Positions 46,031 through 56,992 of a DNA stretch of 64,000 nucleotides are shown here, piece by piece. The position numbers and the translations under genes are program-made. Positions within the stretch are counted from its first letter, which is position 1. Each line of letters opens with the position of its first letter. Source of the stretch: Cordilura impudica. Taxonomy: Eukaryota > Arthropoda > Insecta > Diptera > Scathophagidae. The DNA is taken from NCBI GenBank assembly GCA_963682025.1, contig OY821520.1, forward strand, positions 182,609,536 through 182,673,535, given 5' to 3'. Under the pieces are notes generated by a model, which made no database searches, was not told the DNA's origin, and worked only from the letters and a program-made list of their open reading frames with translations.

Positions 46031-47843
46031 AACCTCAGAGCAACTACGACACATAATTTTCGATTTTATTAAAATCCCAAAATATGTACGTGGACGTATG
46101 AATAATAACATAGTGCAACATTTTGAAGTCATCGAGTGCAAACTCCTTCTCGTGTTTGAGAAGGCTATATCTCGATAACCAATTGGAATTTTGTTTTCCA
46201 GTCTTCGACAAAATTGTAGCTCTAGAAATTGTCGAAAAATTTTCATCCACAAAGATCTCTTTCATTTTTTTTTTAACTTTCAATCAAACAAAAAAAAATA
46301 TATTAATTTTCCAGCTGTACATTCGAAAAATGTACAAATTCGAAAAATGTATGAAAAATGTCGCAAAAGGCAAAAAAAAAAAAATAAATGTATTCATCAA
46401 TATTTCATGGTTTTTGGGCGCATAATCGGAATCTTGCAAATTGGATGGCAATGAGAAACCATCTGAGTGTGGCACTGGAAGTGAGGCAGTAACAGATGCG
46501 ATATATGCTTTTGTCTTCAACTTCCTCTTATTTGTTCGAACAGCATAATTAATGCATGCGTAGCACTGGTTTTATCTTGACCGTTTGGTCTAGGTAAAAG
46601 CTGCTACATATATTTGTATTGACTGCTAGGGCTTTTTCAAGCTTTATATACACTTGCAACAACACCATCTATGGAACAAACATTGCGCATGGTTGATAAA
46701 CTAAAATCTCGAATTTTTGTGTAAAATATAGCTGGAAAATGTGAAAACAAAGCATTTTCCAGTATTACAATGTTCTGAAGAGTTATGAATTATAATATAA
46801 TATATATATTAATACTTGGTGAGAAAAGAGAAAAATTAAAATTTTTCGACACTTAGCAATTTTGAGGCATTAGATGCAGTTTTTTTTCGAGTTAGTTTGT
46901 TTTACACTTTTTTGCTCCTAGTTTTTGTTGGGTTGTGATTCATTACCTTTCGTATCGTTTTTCTATCAATTATTATGATTCTGCAAATATTTACATAGTC
47001 GGCTTTGCTATTCAAACATACATAGAAAAGAATAGATACAAATAAAAGCGTTAAAGTAGACTTTGCAGAATATTTTAGTACCCTCGACAATACGTAATGA
47101 AATGAAGTGTGATAAAGAAGATTTTTGGGAAAATACACGATGCCAAAAATTTATAATCATTTCTTCTTTATAATCATTTTAAAATGTGTCTATTTTTATG
47201 TGGAAACTTTTTTTAAATATTGGTAGTTTTCTTTTTCAAAGAAAACGACATTTGTCATACATATTTATTTACATATTTTACATATTGATTTTTTCGTCCT
47301 TCTCTAGGATCTATTCCTCTGAAGATTTTTGACTCAAAATTTTATATAAAGTATTTATTGCCCATATCTACAGGATCGAGCCCATAATTTCAATTATAAC
47401 GTTTTTTGGCTCCCCTGAACATTTTGATTTTATGACATACGCGGTTATTCTAGAAAACCACAGATATATCGTAAAAGTCACAATGGTATTAGTAAATTTA
47501 TGTTACCTATAGTGGAAAGTAGAAAAATTAAAATATATAACAACAACATAAAGAAACTTGTCTCGTATACACAGTCAACCAGACAACAAAGTCAGTCATT
47601 GAAGCAAGCAATCAACGCGTATAACTCTTAAAAACACACATTCATTCAACACTTACTGCTTCACATATTCCTCTATGCAAGGGGAGATGGTGATGACGAT
47701 GATGACGATGTTGAAGATGATGACGATGATGTCTTTACGGTAATTTGTATCTAGAGTACGTTTATTTTTTGCTGTCAATTATTCAATTTGGGTAAATTTT
47801 AACAAAAACCAAGCAGACATTGACAATGTCGTGAATCTCTCTC
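46031..47843. other. Unassigned DNA with a GATGAC microsatellite
   Basis: No gene is recognised. 47688-47735 is a GATGAC/GATGAT repeat. Open frames at 46028-46520 on both strands overlap each other and show no domain. Confidence 0.4.
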
Positions 47844-47845
47844 TA

Positions 47846-49050
47846 CAGGGTGGCCCAAAATTAACGAAGGGGTTTGAATTCGTTATAACTTTTTATTTAA
47901 GAAATACAGTATATAAATGGGGAATATTTTTAGTTTGGTTATGAAAAATAATATCTCGCAAGTGGTGGCAATTTTCTGCTTCGCAAATCCGTGCTCTTTC
48001 CAACACATTTTCCATAACCTTTCGCAAAACTTCAAGTGTTATGTTGTTTATTTCGTCGCTTATATTGCTTTTTAATTGCTGGATGGTTCTAGGCTTATTA
48101 ATGCAGACTTTTCCTTTCAAATAACCCCAAATAAAACAGTCTGGAGCGGTTAAATCCGGTGAACGCGGAGGCCAATTAAAATCACTTGTACGCGAAATAA
48201 TTCGTTCACCAAAGATGTCTCGTAAAAGAGCCATTGTGTCCCTTGCAGTGTGCGCTGTGGCTCCATCTTGTTGGAACCATACTTGCGGATGGTTTTCCAT
48301 GGCTGGCCTTAAACAATTTACCAACATTGTCCGATATCTGACACTATTGACGGAAACGGCGACCCCGTGTTCATTTTCAGAAAAATAAGGACCAATTATC
48401 CTTTCCGATGAAACACCGCACCAAACCGTTCACTTAGGTGGGTGTAATTCTCGCTGTTGAACTACTCTCGGATTCTCCGTAGCCTATATCCTGCAGTTTT
48501 GCTTATTAACGAACCCACTTAGTTCGAAATGGGCTTCTTCGCTCATAATTAAATTATGAATAAAATTATGATTTTCTTCTGCTCTTTGCCGGAAAAAACT
48601 TCATAATCAAGTCGTTGCTGGTAATCTGTCGGTTTCAATTGTTTGACAAGCTGAATCTTGTATGGAAACATTCCTATTGTGTGCAAAATTCTCTGCAGCG
48701 ACGCTCGTGAGAGGTCAAGCTGTGTCGAACGTCTCCTGGTTGATGTTTCTCCATCTTCTCCACCGTTCGTTCTCTGCCAGCACCAGGAAGGTTCCTTACT
48801 GCCCCTTGTTGTCGAAAATTTGTAACCAGACGGTTTATTGTTGACTCTGAGGGTCCAACCCGCACATTAAAATAACGATGATATGCACGCTGTGTCAAAA
48901 CAGCTCAACAATTTGGGCACGTTGTTCAATTGAGTACTGCTCCATTTTAAATTCCCCAAGTGTTCTTTACAAAATACTGAAAAAAAAAAAAAAAATTATA
49001 AAAAAGTTATAAGCAATTCAAACCCCTTCGTTAATTTTGGGCCACCCTGT
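47846..49050 (-). mobile_element. mariner-like (Tc1/mariner) element, near full length, defective
   Basis: Inverted ends CAGGGTGGCCCAAAATTAAC sit at 47846 and 49050, flanked by TA on both sides. The 1205-bp length is normal for the group. The transposase lies on the minus strand. Confidence 0.9.
47893..48945 (-). pseudogene. Tc1/mariner transposase pseudogene (DD37D/DD41D-like)
   Basis: It starts MEQYSIEQRAQIVELF. After a deletion and frameshift it continues QRAYHRYFNVRVGPSESTIN and RLVTNFRQQGAVRNLPGAGR, the paired helix-turn-helix DNA-binding part. The first catalytic motif reads SEEAHFELSGFVNKQNCR, where the family normally has SDEAHF, so the Asp is Glu. The last 144 codons are open and hold WFQQDGATAHTA (second Asp) and WPPRSPDLTAPDCFIWGYLK (third acidic residue), then NKPRTIQQLKSNI to the end. 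Several frameshifts separate the halves. The lineage with FQQDGATAHTA and SPDLTPxDFFLWG is related to mariner but distinct from the 44.6 kb element. Confidence 0.85.
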
Positions 49051-49052
49051 AT

Positions 49053-50164
49053 TTTAGGGGACTTTACATCATACAACATACAACCATCCATTCATTCATT
49101 GAAATATTTAACAAGACAGACAGATTTTTGTCTACATTCTACATGCAATAGAGTTGTATAGTACACTCGGAATTTTTTAACAGTTACTGCTTGAAGTTTG
49201 TTTAAAAATAATCCTCAAATTTGTAATTCGATGAATAGATAGTTAAAATTCGAAAAATTTCATTCAAAAAACCGCTAATAACCCCCTAATTTTCTCTATA
49301 AATATATAATATTTTTTATAAAAAACATTGAAATATATTGTAAAATTTCCATTATATACACATAGGAAGCACGGCTCAGTTCAAAATTGCAACTCACTGC
49401 AGCTATCGTCAGAGCGCCTCTAGTGTACAAATTATAATGATTTTTAAAAAATATTTTTTTTGTCAGCAGATGCACCGTTATTAAGCTAAAGTGTATAAGT
49501 GAGGTTCAATTTTAAATTTTAACCGTTCTCTAAGCAAATTTGAAGTTTTTGCTACAAAAAAAAAAAAATAAAATAAACGATTTTAAACGATATTCTATTG
49601 ATTTCCTATGTACATATTTACGGTTGACTATAGCAGCAATTTTTTTTCTGAGTGTAATATTTAGAGTCTTGAATGAATGTATGTATATTATTCTTAAAAC
49701 ATGTTAAAAAAAAAGAAAATAAGATGTACTGTTTGACATTCATGCTTACACAGACGTACAGGGACTCGCAAAATTTGTAGGGACATTAAATTTTTTATTA
49801 TTGTTTTTTTTAATTACTATTCTATTCTCATTCTAATTAAATATTGAAATTTATATTAACCCATTTGAGCCCACAGTACTCTGCGATAACATTCCTATCC
49901 ATAATTTTTTTTTGCAATTATTTCATTGAATATAATTCTTTGCAGCGTTAAGAACGAACTTTTAATTTTAGCCATAAAATTACTAACGAGCTTATTAGGA
50001 GATATTTTTTTGATTAATTTAATTTGTTAAAAAAATGTTGTATAAGTAAGTTAATTGTAGAAGAAATTCGATTTTGCCGATTCTTTGATACTCTTGACCT
50101 AGGTTCTTATGGTTTTACTATTATTTAGTTGTAAAAGCTAAGGTTTCTCGTTAAAAAATTATGA
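49053..50164. other. Unassigned AT-rich DNA
   Basis: No gene or transposon end is recognised. Confidence 0.4.
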
Positions 50165-51060
50165 AAACAATTGATACTTTTTTAAGAAAAGGTGCATCTT
50201 GGAGAAAAGATACTTTTTCAAAAAAAGTGGTTTTAAGGAAAGGTACTCTTTAAAAAGTGGTACTTTTTCAAGGAAAGCATCTTTTTAAGAGAAGGTACTT
50301 TTTTAATAAAATATACTTTTTTAAGGAAACGTACTTTTTAAGTAAAGGAACTTTTTTAGAAAAGGTACTTTTTTCTTAGAAAAGCTACATTTTAAGGAAA
50401 AGATGCTTCTCCAGAAAAGGTATGTTTTTTAAGAAAACTTTTAAGAAAATGTGTTTTTTTATAAGAAATTATACTTTTTAAGAGAGTAAACTTAAGAATA
50501 GGTATTTTTCAGGAGAAGGTGCTTTTCGAGAAAATGTACTTCTTAAGAAAAGGTACCTTTTAGGAAGGGTATACTTTTTTAGGGAAAGTAAGTTTTTAAG
50601 AAAATTTACTTTTCTAAGTAAATTTTTTAGAAAAGGTACTTATTTAAGAAAAGGTACTTTTGACTTTTTTCTTTTTTAGAAAATAAAAACTTTTTTAAGA
50701 GAGTAAAATGAAGAAAATGTCTTTTTCAAGAAAATGTGTTTTTTAACATAAGGTACTTTTTAAGAAAGTATGCCTTTTTAAGAAAAGGTACTTTTGACTT
50801 TCTTGTTTTTAAGAAAATTCCATTTTTAAGAGAGTAAACTTAAGAAAACTTGAAAAAGATATGTGCTTTTTAACAAAAGGTAAATTTTTAAGCAAAGAAA
50901 TCTTTTTTTAAAATCATACCTTTTAATAAAAGGTACATTATTAGGAAGAGGCAGTTAAAAAAAAAAATTCTTTTAAAAAAGGCGATAAAAGAATACTCTT
51001 AAGAGAAAGTGCTTTATAAGAATAAGGTATTTTAGAAAATATACTTTTTCCGAATACGGG
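50165..51060. repeat. Minisatellite of AAGAAAAGGTACTTTTT type
   Basis: About 40 degenerate units of 17-24 bp carry the core AAAAGGTACTTTT. The same core in reverse complement makes up 43013-43245. The Penelope composite is inserted at the right edge of the array. Confidence 0.85.
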
Positions 51061-51062
51061 AA

Positions 51063-51077
51063 AAATAAACAAGTAAA
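51063..51077 (+). repeat. Target-site duplication of the Penelope dimer, left copy
   Basis: AAATAAACAAGTAAA is identical to 56978-56992 and borders the outer end of the minus-strand copy. Confidence 0.75.
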
Positions 51078-51199
51078 TTTTTTAGTGTAATCGACCTTTT
51101 TCTTATTTTATTTGGGATTTGTATTAGAATATTCTAATTTGGGCTTTCAAGGTCATGTATTTCCTTAAATGTAAATAAAAGATTAATTTATTTCATTTT

Positions 51200-51243
51200 T
51201 TATCCAACGTTTCTCTGGTATTTTCCAGCTTCATCAGGGATAA
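51200..51243 (-). ncRNA. Hammerhead-type ribozyme motif, minus-strand Penelope copy
   Basis: On the minus strand TTATCC (stem I), CTGATGA, a CTGG/CCAG stem with loop AAAATA, GAAAC, GTT and GGATAA (stem I) occur in order. The core boxes and stem I are exact. Stem III would be only AC/GU, as in the minimal hammerheads reported from Penelope-like elements. The base of stem II is imperfect. The predicted cut lies between 51206 and 51205. Confidence 0.7.
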
Positions 51244-51515
51244 TATTTATTAAATCTGGCAACGTTAATATAAGAATGTACAAAAGGAACAATAGTTAGT
51301 ACAACAACATGATAAATTAGTATTAAAAACAATTTTACTTACAAATAATCTTTGGTCAATCTTTACATTTAATTTTCAAAAACATATAATTTCTTTTTAT
51401 ACACCACGACATAAAAACACAAAAAATAAATTAAAAGTAATAAATGCAAAGATAAAAATTAAATATCACAGTAAAATCTATAAACTAAGTATCACAGTTG
51501 GAGTTAGAAACTAAA

Positions 51516-53981
51516 CTAAATTATTGCGATGGTATAATTTGCGTTAATGTTGTCTATGTCATCCTTTTTATTCATTGCACGTTGTTGTTTTTGCTGTATT
51601 CGCAAACTTTCTAAAGTATATCGTTTATTCTCTCGTCTTTCTTTGTCTAAAATGTTAACATTATCAAGATCTGCATTGTGTCCCTTTTCTAAACAATGCT
51701 GTGCTAGAGCTGTTGTTTGTTTATTTTTTCTAATATCAGCTTCGTGTTCTGCTACTCTTGTGTTCAAACTTCTTTTTGTGGTTCCTATGTATACGTCATC
51801 ACAGCTTTCGTTTGGTTTACCAATGCATTTTATTTCGTATACTACATTACTTTGTTCTCCCTTTTCTATTTTTGTTTTTGTTCTTGTAAAAAGCGCGTTA
51901 ATTGTTTTGTTGGGCTTACGTGCTAATGATGCTTCTTCGTAGTTTATTATTTTTTCTAATTGTTTTCTTTCTGTTAACCCTGGTATGTATGACAGACTAT
52001 AAAATTTTTTGGTGTTGCCAGATGTGTTGTTAATCTTTCCGTTTTCGGGATTTTCAGTTATAGCCTTTTTTATTAAATTATTTATAATATTGGTTGGGTA
52101 ACTATTCTGTATTAAAATATCTTTCACTTTATTTATATTTTTGTTTTTGAATTTGTTGTCACTCAGTTTTAAAGCTTTGTTGATAAGGTTTGAAGCAGTG
52201 TTTATTTTCTGTTTCTGTGGTTGTGTAGAGTTATAATTCATTAAACGTCCTGATGCTACTGTTTTTGTGTACCAATCTGTTTCTATATTCCTATTATATC
52301 TGTGGATTTTCATATCTAGATATGCTATAGAATTATTTTCCTCTTTTTCAATAGTAAATTTAATTTTGTTGTGATATCCGTTGAATATTTTAAGTATTTC
52401 TTCTTCATCTCCTTTCCTAATTATTGCGAACAAATCATCTACATATTTTGTTATAAATTTTATCTGAACCCCGTTTTTCTCTAATTCTTGTGTTGTCTGC
52501 TCCAGTAGTGTATCCAGAACAATGTCGGCAATTGTTGGGGATAATGGGTTTCCCATTGGCATACCGTAAGTTTGGTTGTAAAATGTTTCTCCATAAACGA
52601 AATAATTATTGTCGTTTAAACAAAATTGGAGTATTTTTAAGAATTGTGATCTAGGAATCTTTGTATGTTTTTGTAGAATGTTCCACCGTGTCATAATGTT
52701 GGTTATTGCCAAGTGAATTGGAATATTTGTAAATAATGATATAACGTCTAGTGATATCAATATATTGTCATTGTCTAATGTTATGTCTTTTAATCTATTT
52801 TTCAATTCCAATGAATTTTTAATATTATATTTTTCTGATATAATATTTTTCAAAATATTTCCTACATATTTAGATAAGTTATAACACGGAACTTCAACCG
52901 ACGACGAAATTGGGCGTAGTGGCATATCTGTCTTATGGACTTTTGGGAGTCCGTACAGTCTTGGGGCAGTTGCTGAATTTGATATCAGTTTATATTTTTC
53001 ATATTTTGTAATATGCTCTTGTTTATATAAATCGTTTACTATTTTGTTGTTCATTCTGTGTAATTTTTGTGTCGGATCTACTCGTATGGTTTTATATGTG
53101 GTCTTGTCCTCTAACAGCTTCTCCATTTTTTCCCTATAATTTTCCTTATATATAACAACCGTTTTGTTTCCCTTGTCAGATTTTGTGATTACTATTTCTT
53201 CCTTATATCTCTCTAAAAACTGTTTTGTTTCTTTGTAAATGTTGAGTATTAATTTATCTTTATGGTTGTTTTTCACTGTTCTCTTATGAGTCAAAATCCT
53301 GTTTGCAATTTTTGATCTGATAACCTCTTTTTCTCTATCATCCGTTTGAGTTTGAACCCATTCCTCCAAATCTGCTATCAAGTTTACTGTTGAGAAGTTT
53401 TCGTTGTTCACTGGAAGTGCAAATTTAGGCCCAAGGGATAGCAGCCATTTACTCTTCTCCGGGAAAATAATATTTGTATTATTTATGAACCAAGATGGGT
53501 TATATGTTAAATTGTATGTTTGCAATTGTTTTCTTTTCAAGTTCTGAATCTTTGCCGCATGTGTTGATCTATCCATTGATACAATATTTCCATATCTGGT
53601 CTTCTGTCTTTTCAAAAAATTGTTATATTCATCATTATTAAGAACTGACATCAGTTCTTGTTCTATGTTTATTCTATCTTTTCTTATATGTCTTATATTA
53701 AAGTTTGTTTCTTTTATCTCCAAGTTTATTATCTTAGCATGAAATTTTTGTTCAATTTTACTGAGTTCCTTTGATATTTTTGTCGATGTAAAAAGTTGTT
53801 TAGTGTGTTTCGTCGCATTTATTAAATGTGTAGGTGTAAGTCCGTTTTTTCTGCAAATCAGCAAATATTTTAGTCTTTCCGATTGCTTTGCTAACTTTTT
53901 CGTTTCCCTGCAATATTTCTTTAGTAATACGCAGGTCTCCACGTCATATTTTAGCCTTATGTGATCAAAAAAGTTCCTCAT
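51516..53981 (-). CDS. Penelope-like reverse transcriptase with GIY-YIG endonuclease
   Basis: An intact 821-residue frame starts with ATG at 53981. The N-terminal 250 residues are basic and likely helical. RT motifs follow: KSDKGNKTVVIY near 263, PRLYGLPKVHK near 345, SLDVISLFTNIP near 415, YGMPMGNPLSPTIADIVLD near 477, and the catalytic YVDDLFAI near 514. SIAYLDMKIHR comes later. The C-terminus has VVYEIKC and DDVYIGTTKRSLNTRVAEHE (near 715-745), a GIY-YIG nuclease of the Penelope type, with HCLEKGHNADLDN as the usual Cys/His pair. Such proteins copy their RNA at a nicked target and are related to telomerase. Pseudo-LTRs and a ribozyme flank it. I see no inactivating change, so it could be active. 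Confidence 0.93.
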   Translation of the reverse strand: MRNFFDHIRLKYDVETCVLLKKYCRETKKLAKQSERLKYLLICRKNGLTPTHLINATKHTKQLFTSTKISKELSKIEQKFHAKIINLEIKETNFNIRHIRKDRINIEQELMSVLNNDEYNNFLKRQKTRYGNIVSMDRSTHAAKIQNLKRKQLQTYNLTYNPSWFINNTNIIFPEKSKWLLSLGPKFALPVNNENFSTVNLIADLEEWVQTQTDDREKEVIRSKIANRILTHKRTVKNNHKDKLILNIYKETKQFLERYKEEIVITKSDKGNKTVVIYKENYREKMEKLLEDKTTYKTIRVDPTQKLHRMNNKIVNDLYKQEHITKYEKYKLISNSATAPRLYGLPKVHKTDMPLRPISSSVEVPCYNLSKYVGNILKNIISEKYNIKNSLELKNRLKDITLDNDNILISLDVISLFTNIPIHLAITNIMTRWNILQKHTKIPRSQFLKILQFCLNDNNYFVYGETFYNQTYGMPMGNPLSPTIADIVLDTLLEQTTQELEKNGVQIKFITKYVDDLFAIIRKGDEEEILKIFNGYHNKIKFTIEKEENNSIAYLDMKIHRYNRNIETDWYTKTVASGRLMNYNSTQPQKQKINTASNLINKALKLSDNKFKNKNINKVKDILIQNSYPTNIINNLIKKAITENPENGKINNTSGNTKKFYSLSYIPGLTERKQLEKIINYEEASLARKPNKTINALFTRTKTKIEKGEQSNVVYEIKCIGKPNESCDDVYIGTTKRSLNTRVAEHEADIRKNKQTTALAQHCLEKGHNADLDNVNILDKERRENKRYTLESLRIQQKQQRAMNKKDDIDNINANYTIAII

Positions 53982-54042
53982 ATTGTCGATTTTCAGATTT
54001 AATATTCCTATAATCGGCGGGCCCTCCGATGATTTTTCTAAA

Positions 54043-54170
54043 TTTTTTAGTGTAATCGACCTTTTTCTTATTTTATTTGGGATTTGTATTAGAATATTCT
54101 AATTTGGGCTTTCAAGGTCATGTATTTCCTTAAATGTAAATAAAAGATTAATTTATTTCATTTTTTATCC
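54043..54170 (-). repeat. Penelope pseudo-LTR, 5' copy
   Basis: This repeats 51078-51205 and starts, on the minus strand, with GGATAAAAAATGAAATAAA, the exact base after the predicted ribozyme cut. The ribozyme core itself is absent here. The plus-strand copy begins at the next base (54171). Confidence 0.85.
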
Positions 54171-56575
54171 AGAAATATTGCAGGGAAACGAAAAAGTTAG
54201 CAAAGCAATCGGAAAGACTAAAATATTTGCTGATTTGCAGAAAAAACGGACTTACACCTACACATTTAATAAATGCGACGAAACACACTAAACAACTTTT
54301 TACATCGACAAAAATATCAAAGGAACTCAGTAAAATTGAACAAAAATTTCATGCTAAGATAATAAACTTGGAGATAAAAGAAACAAACTTTAATATAAGA
54401 CATATAAGAAAAGATAGAATAAACATAGAACAAGAACTGATGTCAATTCTTAATAATGATGAATATAACAATTTTTTGAAAAGACAGAAGACCAGATATG
54501 GAAATATTGTATCAATGGATAGATCAACACATGCGGCAAAGATTCAGAACTTGAAAAGAAAACAATTGCAAACATACAATTTAACATATAACCCATCTTG
54601 GTTCATAAATAATACAAATATTATTTTCCCGGAGGAGAGTAAATGGCTGCTATCCCTTGGGCCTAAATTTGCACTTCCAGTGAACAACGAAAACTTCTCA
54701 ACAGTAAACTTGATAGCAGATTTGGAGGAATGGGTTCAAACTCAAACGGATGATAGAGAAAAAGAGGTTATCAGATCAAAAATTGCAAACAGGATTTTGA
54801 CTCATAAGAGAACAGTGAAAAACAACCAAAAAGATAAATTAATACTCAACATTTACAAAGAAACAAAACAGTTTTTAGAGAGATATAAGGAAGAAATAGT
54901 AATCACAAAATCTGACAAGGGAAACAAAACGGTTGTTATATATAAGGAAAATTATAGGGAAAAAATGGAGAAGCTGTTAGAGGACAAGACCACATATAAA
55001 ACCATACGAGTAGATCCGACACAAAAATTACACAGAATGAACAACAAAATAGTAAACGATTTATATAAACAAGAGCATATTACAAAATATGAAAAATATA
55101 AACTGATATCAAATTCAGCAACTGCCCCAAGACTGTACGGACTCCCAAAAGTCCATAAGACAGATATGCCACTACGCCCAATTTCGTCGTCGGTTGAAGT
55201 TCCGTGTTATAACTTATCTAAATATGTAGGAAATATTTTGAAAAATATTATATCAGAAAAATATAATATTAAAAATTCATTGGAATTGAAAAATAGATTA
55301 AAAGACATAACATTAGACAATGACAATATATTGATATCACTAGACGTTATATCATTATTTACAAATATTCCAATTCACTTGGCAATAACCAACATTATGA
55401 CACGGTGGAACATTCTACAAAAACATACAAAGATTCCTAGATCACAATTCTTAAAAATACTCCAATTTTGTTTAAACGACAATAATTATTTCGTTTATGG
55501 AGAAACATTTTACAACCAAACTTACGGTATGCCAATGGGAAACCCATTATCCCCAACAATTGCCGACATTGTTCTGGATACACTACTGGAGCAGACAACA
55601 CAAGAATTAGAGAAAAACGGGGTTCAGATAAAATTTATAACAAAATATGTAGATGATTTGTTCGCAATAATTAGGAAAGGAGATGAAGAAGAAATACTTA
55701 AAATATTCAACGGATATCACAACAAAATTAAATTTACTATTGAAAAAGAGGAAAATAATTCTATAGCATATCTAGATATGAAAATCCACAGAAATAATAG
55801 GAATATAGAAACAGATTGGTACACAAAAACAGTAGCATCAGGACGTTTAATGAATTATAACTCTACACAACCACAGAAACAGAAAATAAACACTGCTTCA
55901 AACCTTATCAACAAAGCTTTAAAACTGAGTGACAACAAATTCAAAAACAAAAATATAAATAAAGTGAAAGATATTTTAATACAGAATAGTTACCCAACCA
56001 ATATTATAAATAATTTAATAAAAAAGGCTATAACTGAAAATCCCGAAAACGGAAAGATTAACAACACATCTGGCAACACCAAAAAATTTTATAGTCTGTC
56101 ATACATACCAGGGTTAACAGAAAGAAAACAATTAGAAAAAATAATAAACTACGAAGAAGCATCATTAGCACATAAGCCCAACAAAACAATTAACGCGCTT
56201 TTTACAAGAACAAAAACAAAAATAGAAAAGGGAGAACAAAGTAATGTAGTATACGAAATAAAATGCATTGGTAAACCAAACGAAAGCTGTGATGACGTAT
56301 ACATAGGAACCACAAAAAGAAGTTTGAACACAAGAGTAGCAGAACACGAAGCTGATATTAGAAAAAATAAACAAACAACAGCTCTAGCACAGCATTGTTT
56401 AGAAAAGGGACACAATGCAGATCTTGATAATGTTAACATTTTAGACAAAGAAAGACGAGAGAATAAACGATATACTTTAGAAAGTTTGCGAATACAGCAA
56501 AAACAACAACGTGCAATGAATAAAAAGGATGACATAGACAACATTAACGCAAATTATACCATCGCAATAATTTAG
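54171..56575 (+). pseudogene. Penelope-like RT/GIY-YIG ORF, 5'-truncated second copy
   Basis: The frame is open to the stop at 56575 and matches 51516-53981 almost residue for residue. The few differences include Ser for Val before LNNDEYN, Glu for Lys before SKWLLSL, Asn for Tyr in HRNNRN and His for Arg before KPNKTIN. The first about 16 codons and the start codon are missing because the copy begins inside the ORF. All RT motifs (YVDD included) and the GIY-YIG domain are intact, so an internal start could in principle give a nearly complete protein. It has no promoter of its own and faces the 5' end of the other copy. Classed as truncated. Confidence 0.9.
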
Positions 56576-56847
56576 TTTAGTTTCTAACTCCAACTGTGAT
56601 ACTTAGTTTATAGATTTTACTGTGATATTTAATTTTTATCTTTGCATTTATTACTTTTAATTTATTTTTTGTGTTTTTATGTCGTGGTGTATAAAAAGAA
56701 ATTATATGTTTTTGAAAATTAAATGTAAAGATTGACCAAAGATTATTTGGAAGTAAAATTGTTTTTAATACTAATTTATCATGTTGTTGTACTAACTATT
56801 GTTCCTTTTGTACATTCTTATATTAACGTTGCCAGATTTAATAAATA

Positions 56848-56891
56848 TTATCCCTGATGAAGCTGGAAAATACCAGAGAAACGTTGGATAA
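56848..56891 (+). ncRNA. Hammerhead-type ribozyme motif, plus-strand Penelope copy
   Basis: TTATCC (56848-56853), CTGATGA (56854-56860), a CTGG/CCAG hairpin, GAAAC (56878-56882), GTT and GGATAA (56886-56891) are the same as in the minus copy. The predicted cut lies between 56885 and 56886. Confidence 0.7.
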
Positions 56892-56977
56892 AAAATGAAA
56901 TAAATTAATCTTTTATTTACATTTAAGGAAATACATGACCTTGAAAGCCCAAATTAGAATATTCTAATACAAATCCC

Positions 56978-56992
56978 AAATAAACAAGTAAA
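56978..56992 (+). repeat. Target-site duplication of the Penelope dimer, right copy
   Basis: AAATAAACAAGTAAA follows the end of the plus-strand copy. The first several bases are shared with the element's own CCCAAATAAA, so the true duplication may be shorter (at least CAAGTAAA). Confidence 0.7.

Larger units (their letters stand above)
51078..56984. mobile_element. Penelope-like retroelement inverted dimer (head to head)
   Basis: A full copy lies on the minus strand (54170 down to 51078) and a 5'-truncated copy on the plus strand (54171 to about 56984), with 5' ends touching. The minus copy has its terminal segment twice, at 54043-54170 (5') and 51078-51205 (3'), as a pseudo-LTR. The plus copy starts inside the ORF (at the KKYCRETKK region). 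The direct repeat AAATAAACAAGTAAA lies at 51063-51077 and 56978-56992, outside the pair. Part of the right repeat overlaps element sequence, so the duplication is 8-15 bp. There is no duplication at the internal junction. This suggests one insertion event for both copies. Confidence 0.9.

Noticed and set aside
47695..47735. GATGAC repeat as an acidic coding stretch
   Set aside because: Simple microsatellite with no surrounding open frame.
51547..51942. Plus-strand 131-codon frame, and its twin at 56149-56544 on the minus strand
   Set aside because: Both are antisense to the GIY-YIG region of the Penelope-like ORFs.
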